From contig CAIWNO010000104.1 in NCBI GenBank assembly GCA_903914045.1, positions 1 to 6,411 of the forward strand: a stretch of 6,411 nt of DNA. Reading direction: 5' to 3'. Shown here in pieces: positions 1 to 5,411 of this stretch (position 1 is the stretch's first letter; the number at the start of each line of letters is the position of its first letter). The translations under genes and the position numbers were made by a program. The notes under the pieces are model-generated. The model saw only the letters and a list, made by a program, of their open reading frames with translations, had not been told where the DNA came from and did no database searches. The stretch comes from an uncultured bacterium (GTDB lineage: Bacteria > Planctomycetota > Phycisphaerae > Phycisphaerales > SM1A02).

Positions 1-750
1 GCCTTGCCCGCCGGATATGCATTTCGCACACCTGGAAGCATGGATAACACGCTCGCCGCCAAGGACTCAATGGTTCACTGCAAGTACACGGTGTTGAACG
101 ATAAGGAAATTATGCTGTTGGAACTTTCCTACAACGGCGCTACCACCAAGTACGCCGTGCCGCAGAAACTTTTCAAGGATAAGTTTTTGCCGCTCGTGAT
201 TGCCAGCGGCGCCATGGCCGCCGACGACAAACAAGTTGCGCAAGTGAATAACTTTATGTGGCGATGGATGTTGTTCACCACAACATGCACCATTCAGAAG
301 CCCACCAACCCGGACGGCAAGTTGATTTCGATTGATGAACTGAAACAATATTTTCCAATGACCACCAAGTACCTCAACATCAAAACTAAAGTGAAGGGCT
401 TTGACGGAATCAACAATCCCGCCGCCTTTGAAAACACCTTGGAATGCGGACTAGGCATGGAATTGTTTGGCACGTTGTTTGATTTCCGACTCTTTACCGA
501 CGTGCCTGGCTACAGCAAGTGGTTGGCCACGGAAGCTGATAAAAAAGATCCGCGTTACGCGCACTGGCGTTGCGTTGAGGCCATCATGCGTTCACGCGAG
601 CAACGCTGTAAGGCGGAGCATTCCGAGGACGCTGTGGCTGGCGCACCGTGGCATTCCATCAATGGATATTTGAACGAGCAGTATCCAAAGGAATGTGATT
701 GCAACGATCCAGAGACCAAGGCCATCATCGCTGGTTTGCGAAGTAAATAA
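1..750 (+). CDS. Unrecognised protein, 3' part of gene (5' end outside window)
   Basis: The reading frame is open from the first base and ends at TAA 748-750. A TTG at 4 and an ATG at 40 could be starts, but neither has a ribosome site visible in the window, so I treat the gene as cut by the left edge. The visible part is about 249 residues. It is mostly soluble in character, with no obvious membrane segment, and has seven cysteines, including a CDC near the C-terminus (PKECDCND). There is an aromatic-rich stretch (NNFMWRWMLF) around residues 82-91, counting from the TTG. I recognise no family and assign no function. The lipoprotein gene starts only 25 bp downstream on the same strand, so the two are probably co-transcribed and this protein may act with the lipoprotein in the envelope; that is inference. 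The several cysteines would suit an exported, disulfide-bonded protein, but the N-terminus that would show a signal peptide is not in the window. Confidence 0.75.
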   Translation, partial: ALPAGYAFRTPGSMDNTLAAKDSMVHCKYTVLNDKEIMLLELSYNGATTKYAVPQKLFKDKFLPLVIASGAMAADDKQVAQVNNFMWRWMLFTTTCTIQKPTNPDGKLISIDELKQYFPMTTKYLNIKTKVKGFDGINNPAAFENTLECGLGMELFGTLFDFRLFTDVPGYSKWLATEADKKDPRYAHWRCVEAIMRSREQRCKAEHSEDAVAGAPWHSINGYLNEQYPKECDCNDPETKAIIAGLRSK

Positions 751-764
751 TTTGCATTTTGATT

Positions 765-768
765 AGGA
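765..768 (+). promoter_or_regulatory. Ribosome binding site of the lipoprotein gene at 776
   Basis: AGGA lies 7 bases before the ATG at 776. It is the only clear Shine-Dalgarno match in front of any gene in the window, and it supports this start codon together with the signal peptide that follows directly. Confidence 0.6.
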
Positions 769-775
769 TTCCATC

Positions 776-1720
776 ATGAACTTAAATAAAAAATTTCTCG
801 CGTCCATTCGCTTGGTATCACTTGCAGGGCTTGCCTGCGTGAGCGGCTGCGCCGTGGCCAATAAAGCAATCAAGGCGGACTTCGCCGATTACAACTCTAT
901 TATTCAATACACGCAGACACAGCAAATGTTGTTGAATATTGTGCGCATGCACTTTTGTGAAACACCAATGTTCCTACAGGCTGGCGGATTAACGGCTTCG
1001 TATGAAAGCACTGTCAGCGGCAACGCGGGCGGTTCAAACGGCCAGCAGGCGGGGATGAATTTCACATATGCGTTTGGAATGAACTATCAGTTCTCCACCC
1101 GACCAGTCATTACGTACACCCCAGTGGACGGAGCCGCATATGTACAGCAATACATGTCAGAAGTGTCGCCAGAAACACTCGTGATTTTGTTTCGCTCTGG
1201 ATGGGAAATTGACAAGCTTTCAAGTGTGTTGATTGAGAAGATCACACTTGAGGGTGGCGAAGTGTTGGTGAACCACAGCAATGCGCCGAGTTATGCCAAG
1301 TTTAAAGAGTTTTTTAATGGACTTCGAGAGGCGCAAAAAACACGCATGTTGAGCTTAACGATCGCGTCAAAAGACACGCTTGTAATGAACGATGGAAAGA
1401 AGAATTTTACCATATCGAACTATCAAATGCGTTCGATCATGATGATCATGTACAACCTTTCCGAGAACACGGACACGCCAATAGAGCAGAAAACATTTGT
1501 AGACGACGTCGGGGGCGATACGAATACTGAGATTAAAATTCGCGCCACCAAGACTCGTTTGGAAGATTCCATGGTGTCTGTGGAATTTGCGGGTTATCAA
1601 TACAGCATTGCGACCAACGACATCAATTCTAAGAACACCATGGCGTTGTTACTGCAGTTGAGCCGTATTCAATCTTTGCCTGCGGGGCCATCACCGGTAC
1701 TCACTATTCCGGTGCGTTAA
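776..1720 (+). CDS. Outer-membrane-type lipoprotein of an uncharacterised family
   Basis: The 314-residue product begins with a lipoprotein signal peptide: basic residues at 5-6 and 12, a hydrophobic core at about 13-22, and the lipobox V-S-G-Cys25. Alanine, not aspartate, follows the cysteine, which favours sorting to the outer membrane. The mature protein starts with a conserved-looking block at residues 46-68 (TQTQQMLLNIVRMHF, then E-T-P-x-F-L). A middle block is YTPVDGAAYVQQYM followed by LFRSGWEIDKL (about 113-148), and the C-terminus has ALLLQLSRIQS ending in PVLTIPVR. From memory, these three blocks match a family of hypothetical lipoproteins found in Pseudomonadota and some other Gram-negatives, and I know of no established function. 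A glycine/serine-rich linker lies near residues 82-94. The gene sits 25 bp behind the unrecognised upstream gene with AGGA in front of the ATG, so the pair is likely an operon. The gene is confident; the role is unknown. Confidence 0.93.
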   Translation: MNLNKKFLASIRLVSLAGLACVSGCAVANKAIKADFADYNSIIQYTQTQQMLLNIVRMHFCETPMFLQAGGLTASYESTVSGNAGGSNGQQAGMNFTYAFGMNYQFSTRPVITYTPVDGAAYVQQYMSEVSPETLVILFRSGWEIDKLSSVLIEKITLEGGEVLVNHSNAPSYAKFKEFFNGLREAQKTRMLSLTIASKDTLVMNDGKKNFTISNYQMRSIMMIMYNLSENTDTPIEQKTFVDDVGGDTNTEIKIRATKTRLEDSMVSVEFAGYQYSIATNDINSKNTMALLLQLSRIQSLPAGPSPVLTIPVR

Positions 1721-1806
1721 TTGGGTGGGTTTGCGCGATCAGCGTGGTCTCGAAAAAAACGAAATATTGCAACAAGGCGTTGTGGCATTTCAGATGCGGC
1801 TACCGT

Positions 1807-1857
1807 GCGGATTGCGGATTCTGTTCAAGGTTGAAATGTAAATCCAAAATGAAATGT
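1807..1857 (+). repeat. Short direct repeats in the gap before the membrane-protein gene
   Basis: Two adjacent 7-base copies of GCGGATT occupy 1807-1820. Further on, TGAAATGT occurs at 1832-1839 and again at 1850-1857, an 18-base period. Both lie in the 210-bp non-coding gap (1721-1930) between the lipoprotein and membrane-protein genes. Direct repeats of this spacing can be regulator sites, but the copies are short and may be chance. I see no gene or convincing terminator in this gap. Confidence 0.3.
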
Positions 1858-1877
1858 GCAAGCGTTCACGTCGTAAA

Positions 1878-1906
1878 TTGTCCATCAAAAAGTGATCGTG
1901 AATGAT
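1878..1906 (+). promoter_or_regulatory. Possible weak promoter for the membrane-protein gene
   Basis: TTGTCC (1878-1883) and AATGAT (1901-1906) are 17 bases apart. Each matches four of six consensus bases of a sigma70-type promoter. Transcription would start near 1913, shortly before the ATG at 1931. The match is weak and rests on spacing and position only. Confidence 0.25.
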
Positions 1907-1930
1907 CGCGATTGAAAGTACATTGCCCCC

Positions 1931-2980
1931 ATGAAAATCATGTCTGTTCTTCAGCGCGTTCCATGGCTTTGGCATGACAAGATCGCCACGCGGGTGAAGT
2001 TGCCAATTTGGTTGCAGGCCACGTTGTTGTTTTGCGTTTTGTACGCCGCTTGTGCGGCCGCGGCATTTTATGCGGGAGTCATTTTAGAATTTCTTGGGGA
2101 CCGCAGTTGGTCAATCACGCTAGGGTTAATCGCGTTCTCGGCGTACGTCATGGGAAAAACACCTCAGGGAGTGGAGAAACTCTGGTTAAGTATTACTCCG
2201 TGGCTTGCCAACAGCAACCAAGAGATTGCCGCATTCCATGAGCAGACACACAAAACACTCATGCGCATGTTTTGGCCAATCGCCCTGGGCTTGATTGTGA
2301 TCACGCTGCCATTTAGTTTTTTAACGCCAAGCGCCGAAGAGGGTTCCGCATATCAACTCTTTGATTCGCGATTGAACACAGTGCTTATTCCATTTGTGAT
2401 GTATTTTTTAGGTGGCGCAAGCGCGTTGTGCACAATTGGAATTTGCGCTTTCACGTGGCGCATGAATCGCGATATTGTTTTGAAGACGGGATTTATTTTG
2501 AATGATGGCAAAAAATCGCTTGCGCCTTTCAACAGGCTTTTATGGCAAATCTGGGGAACATTTTCTATCCCATTGATTGCGGGAGTTATTTTGTTGGAGT
2601 ACTCCACGCCTGTAAAGAGCGGTGATTGGGTAAGCATTTTGAATGTCATTACGTTCGGTGTGATACTGAGTCTGACTCTTCCAACTATTTTGCTGCCGCA
2701 ACACTTAATGAATAAATGGCTGCGGAAGTTGCAACTAAATGAGTTGGAGCAATTAAACAAGCAGTTGGAGCAGGCGGCGGAACCTGTCACGGATGGCGAT
2801 ACGCATCAACTGCTACTACGTATGCATCGATACAACCACATTGACCACCAAATCCAACGTGCGATCGGATTTTCGCCAACGCTTGTGGATTTAAATTTTG
2901 TGATTGAAATTGGCTCTAGAGTATTTTTTATTGTCATTGCAATGTTGTTGCGCAACCTTTTTTACGCGCAGCAGACGTAA
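1931..2980 (+). CDS. Uncharacterised multi-spanning membrane protein
   Basis: This 349-residue product has about six or seven hydrophobic segments, at residues 29-52, 60-74, 114-131, 150-174, 210-223, 234-256 and probably 323-345. A polar, helix-forming stretch with coiled-coil character lies at about 262-284 (KLQLNELEQLNKQLEQ). It is followed by a His/Asp-rich loop at 285-310 (PVTDGDTH, then RMHRYNHIDHQIQR), which is the part duplicated at 5332-5410. Five histidines within residues 292-306 could bind a metal, but this is only a suggestion. There is no transporter signature, ATPase motif or known domain that I recognise. The start at 1931 gives a short basic N-terminus; an alternative ATG at 1940 would remove three residues. 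No clear Shine-Dalgarno site precedes either. The gene converges on the esterase gene, leaving 50 bp between them. Confidence 0.9.
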   Translation: MKIMSVLQRVPWLWHDKIATRVKLPIWLQATLLFCVLYAACAAAAFYAGVILEFLGDRSWSITLGLIAFSAYVMGKTPQGVEKLWLSITPWLANSNQEIAAFHEQTHKTLMRMFWPIALGLIVITLPFSFLTPSAEEGSAYQLFDSRLNTVLIPFVMYFLGGASALCTIGICAFTWRMNRDIVLKTGFILNDGKKSLAPFNRLLWQIWGTFSIPLIAGVILLEYSTPVKSGDWVSILNVITFGVILSLTLPTILLPQHLMNKWLRKLQLNELEQLNKQLEQAAEPVTDGDTHQLLLRMHRYNHIDHQIQRAIGFSPTLVDLNFVIEIGSRVFFIVIAMLLRNLFYAQQT

Positions 2981-2992
2981 CTGCCTTAGCGT

Positions 2993-3019
2993 TGTAAGCG
3001 CTCTAATAGAGGCGCTACA
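2993..3019. terminator. Hairpin between convergent genes, possible two-way terminator
   Basis: TGTA-(A)-GCGC-TCT pairs with AGA-(G)-GCGC-TACA around an AAT loop, giving about 11 base pairs with two single-base bulges. It fills the middle of the 50-bp gap between the membrane-protein gene and the convergent esterase gene. No run of T follows on either strand, so it is not a classical intrinsic terminator. Its position suggests that it ends or protects both transcripts. Confidence 0.45.
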
Positions 3020-3030
3020 CCTGCAAATAA

Positions 3031-4125
3031 TTACTTACCCAAGTGGGCCTTGAAAAAATTCGAGATTTCCAAAAACGCCTCTTTCGACTCAGGTGCAAAT
3101 GGGTCTATGCAGAATTGGGCGTGTGACATTCCTTCATACACATGCAGCGCCGCTTCAACGCCGCATTGCCGTAACTTGCGATGCACGCGCACCGTGTTGC
3201 TGAGAAACAAATCGCGAGTACCGGTGGTGAGAATCGTTGGCGGAAAGTTGTGCATATCGCCATAAATAGGTGAAATCAACGGGTCTTTCAGATCATGACC
3301 GTTCGCATACAGCAGGGCGCTTGCTTCAAGCGCGCCGTCATACGAGACCAATATGTTGTCAAGCATCTGGTTGGAAAAATACGTGTCTCCTGTTTTACTT
3401 AAGTCAGCCCACGGAGTGCCGGCCGCGATCGCGCCGGGCATTGGTAGGTGCTCTTGCTTGGCGCGTAACACCATGGCCAACGCCAGGCCGCCGCCAGCGG
3501 AGCTTCCCACTATCCCTATATTTTCTGGCTTCTCCATGGTGATCGCAACTTTCCATACCGCAATCGCATCGTCTAGTCCGGCTGGAAACGGAAAGTCGGG
3601 CGGCATGCGGTAGTTCACCGAGATCACTTTGAAATGTCCGTAACCAGCCATTTCAATCGCTTCCAATGTTCCCGCTTCGCCGGGACCGAACACATAGCCG
3701 CCGCCATGGACATGCACTAAAAGTCGATTTTGATTTTCTGGGGGAATATTATTTGGCGTGATCATAAATACATTCACTCCGGCAATATTCATTGCTTCAA
3801 CCTTCACGCCTAAGGTCTCACGCAACTGCGGCAGTGTTGCGATGACGGCAGTGGCATCCGCGGCGACCAGCGACTTCCATTGAGCGTTGTTTGTCGGCGC
3901 AACTTTCCAAGATGGATCGCAAGGAGCGGCGATTAGTTTTTGTAACTCTGGACTCACTGTATTGGGGACGGGAACAATATGCGCTGGCACTTGGAGAGCG
4001 GGGTACGGCGTTGATTGCGGTATTGCCGGGGAATTATCCAGCGCGGCGACCTGAGTGAACAAGATGATCGAGCCCGTGATCACCGCGAAGGTGAAGCATG
4101 TGGCACATGTTTTTTTGCTTTGCAT
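3031..4125 (-). CDS. Secreted HSL-family (family IV) alpha/beta hydrolase, probable esterase
   Basis: The 364-residue product has a basic N-terminus, a hydrophobic stretch at about 11-28 and a plausible signal-peptidase site after VAA28, so it should be exported. The hydrolase domain shows the family hallmarks in order: the oxyanion motif HGGG at 140-143, the block YRMPPDFPFPAGLDD at 172-186, the nucleophile elbow G-S-Ser209-A-G, the probable acid Asp305 in GTRDLF, and His335 in EGMSHAQF. This is a complete Ser-Asp-His triad. Members hydrolyse short-chain esters, and close homologs are often labelled monoterpene epsilon-lactone hydrolase; the real substrate cannot be told from sequence. The elbow is GSSAG, not the GDSAG or GTSAG that define the two main subfamilies. 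ATG 4125 is the only useful start, since the next Met is residue 112, inside the hydrolase region. No Shine-Dalgarno site precedes it, but a TATAAA box lies directly upstream of the ATG. The gene diverges from the lipoprotein gene at 4232. Confidence 0.95.
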   Translation of the reverse strand: MQSKKTCATCFTFAVITGSIILFTQVAALDNSPAIPQSTPYPALQVPAHIVPVPNTVSPELQKLIAAPCDPSWKVAPTNNAQWKSLVAADATAVIATLPQLRETLGVKVEAMNIAGVNVFMITPNNIPPENQNRLLVHVHGGGYVFGPGEAGTLEAIEMAGYGHFKVISVNYRMPPDFPFPAGLDDAIAVWKVAITMEKPENIGIVGSSAGGGLALAMVLRAKQEHLPMPGAIAAGTPWADLSKTGDTYFSNQMLDNILVSYDGALEASALLYANGHDLKDPLISPIYGDMHNFPPTILTTGTRDLFLSNTVRVHRKLRQCGVEAALHVYEGMSHAQFCIDPFAPESKEAFLEISNFFKAHLGK

Positions 4126-4188
4126 TTTTATATGGTAGCGATCACATATTTCGCAAACTGTATTGACTTGATTTAATTCAGAAACGTG

Positions 4189-4217
4189 TTGCGAACGTCG
4201 GTACGTGTCAATATAAT
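4189..4217 (+). promoter_or_regulatory. Sigma70-type promoter of the second lipoprotein gene
   Basis: TTGCGA (4189-4194) and a perfect TATAAT (4212-4217) are separated by the ideal 17 bases. Transcription should begin near 4224, only about 8 bases before the ATG at 4232, so the mRNA would have almost no leader and no Shine-Dalgarno site. ACGTGT is repeated on either side of the -35 and in the spacer (4184-4189 and 4203-4208), which might be an operator. The promoter lies in the 106-bp divergent region shared with the esterase gene. No equally good promoter is visible for the esterase. Confidence 0.65.
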
Positions 4218-4231
4218 TGATAAGATAAATA

Positions 4232-5209
4232 ATGCTTAATTATAATAATTTTAAAATATTCCTAGCCAGTCTTTTAATCTTAGCGACTAGTTTTTCTGTG
4301 ACCGGATGTGCCGCATCATCGTTGGCGCCTTCAAACTCACAATCGCTATCCACGTCGAAGGAGCCTCTTCCTTCTTGGATGCTTGGTCTGTGGTGTCGCG
4401 AATGGGTTCGTTATCCAGGCGTCCTGATTGAAGATCCAAAGGCAATTCAAAAAAGTCCACAACTTGTGAGATATCTTCAATCCCCGCGTTCATTTGGAGA
4501 TATGCGGTATCCCAAAGATCGACCGGCATATGCAAACGCGAAATCATTCGCGGACATGTCGGACAGCGACCTTCTGATTATTGCGAAGGCGGAGGGATTT
4601 GTTGGTTACACAACCGCAGAGAATACGGATGCCACGCATGCAGCTGTTCAGTGGAACCGCGAGCTCGATTTCAACCCAACAAATGGTGTGGATATTAGTC
4701 GTGTTGTTCTCATGAGCGACGACCGGATATATGAGAGCGCCCTTGACAACACATGGACCGAACACTATTTCAGATTGACTAGCGGTGAGAACCGGTTTCT
4801 TGTCGTACGCGTTGAGTGTGCCGGTCGACTTGATCGGATATTGATTGTGGGTGGGGATCAGTTTTACTATGCCCGTAATCGCGCCAAGGATTTGCCAGCC
4901 ACTAATCCACCAAGCGATTCACTGAGCGCATTAATTACATCGACTCATGCGACACGGGCGCAGATCATTGAGTTTCTCGATTGCGAATTTTCGGTGGGTC
5001 GTATGCGTGGTGGTCGTGTGCCATGGGAAATTCAGTACTCCACACTTCCTTGGCGTGAAGGCAAGCATCTTGAATTTGTCGATCTCTTTCAAGCGCAAGG
5101 CTCCAACGGTGATCTGAAGTTCCAAGCAAAGGCGGGAGAAACCTGGACTGTGCCTTGCAATACTTTAGACCCAAGGGATTTTGAAATTCTCTTTCCGGCA
5201 TCGAAGTAA
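4232..5209 (+). CDS. Lipoprotein of an uncharacterised family
   Basis: The 325-residue product starts with a lipoprotein signal peptide: hydrophobic core at about 9-22 and lipobox V-T-G-Cys26, followed by Ala-Ala, which suggests outer-membrane sorting. A Ser/Pro-rich linker (about 28-46) precedes the folded part. That part begins W49-MLGLWCREWVRYPG and contains VRYLQSPRSFGDMRYPKDRP, SFADMSDSDLLIIAKAEGFVGYTT, WNRELDFNP and ALDNTWTEHYFRL. From memory, this order of blocks matches a family of hypothetical proteins in which a Trp-Arg start, an L-Q-x3-x-F-x-D-x-R core, a G-F-x-G motif and a W-x-R-x-x-D-F-x-P strand recur. The pattern looks like a beta-rich, lipocalin-like or small-molecule binding fold, but I know of no proven role. 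The C-terminal 100 residues look beta-rich. The first 30 coding bases are very A+T-rich, which helps initiation without a Shine-Dalgarno site. It shares no visible similarity with the lipoprotein at 776. Confidence 0.92.
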   Translation: MLNYNNFKIFLASLLILATSFSVTGCAASSLAPSNSQSLSTSKEPLPSWMLGLWCREWVRYPGVLIEDPKAIQKSPQLVRYLQSPRSFGDMRYPKDRPAYANAKSFADMSDSDLLIIAKAEGFVGYTTAENTDATHAAVQWNRELDFNPTNGVDISRVVLMSDDRIYESALDNTWTEHYFRLTSGENRFLVVRVECAGRLDRILIVGGDQFYYARNRAKDLPATNPPSDSLSALITSTHATRAQIIEFLDCEFSVGRMRGGRVPWEIQYSTLPWREGKHLEFVDLFQAQGSNGDLKFQAKAGETWTVPCNTLDPRDFEILFPASK

Positions 5210-5288
5210 GTGTTGATGCAAAGCCAAAAAAGTCAATCATCACCATTTTTCAATTAGTTACACCTGAAATTGCCTAAGTTTCTTGGTG

Positions 5289-5410
5289 ATTTTATTTTCA
5301 TTGCATTGTTGGCGTAAGTTATTTTCGCCGCACCCGTCACGGATAGCGATACGCATAAGTCGATTTTGCGTATGCATCCATACAGTCACATTGATTATCA
5401 AATCTGGCGC
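5289..5410 (+). pseudogene. Remnant of a second copy of the membrane-protein gene
   Basis: Positions 5333-5413 align without gaps to 2783-2863 of the membrane-protein gene. I count 59 of 81 identical bases, and 18 of 27 identical residues when translated in the same frame (PVTDSDTH, then RMHPYSHIDYQI). Differences are most frequent at third codon positions (10 of 22), as expected if the copy diverged under selection before it decayed. In this frame a TAA lies just upstream at 5315-5317, and homology ends as the frame runs into the 3' end of the phospholipase gene. A second, shorter match, 5289-5314 to 2926-2951 (22 of 26 bases), corresponds to the final membrane segment. It lies in reversed order relative to the intact gene, so the remnant appears rearranged, or that short match is chance. 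The fragment is too short and interrupted to encode a working protein. Confidence 0.7.
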
Positions 5411-5411
5411 G

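Noticed and set aside
1741..1800. Possible terminator after the first lipoprotein gene
   Set aside because: Only 4-bp stems (GATC/GGTC, ACAA/TTGT) are present, with no T-run; the A-run would serve the minus strand, where no gene ends.
1885..1914. GATCG repeats and an ATCGCGAT palindrome before the membrane-protein gene
   Set aside because: Short and overlapping a weak candidate promoter; cannot be separated from chance.
2353..2790. 145-residue open frame antisense to the membrane-protein gene
   Set aside because: It lies wholly inside a well-supported gene, has no ribosome site, and its Cys/Ser/Lys-rich composition is typical of a shadow frame.
4206..4211. Perfect TTGACA on the minus strand as -35 for the esterase gene
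   Set aside because: No acceptable -10 lies 16-18 bases further on that strand (CACGTT or ACGTTT only).
5214..5250. Possible terminator after the second lipoprotein gene (TGATG...CATCA then five T)
   Set aside because: The stem is only 5 bp with a loop of 19 bases, so it is too weak to call.
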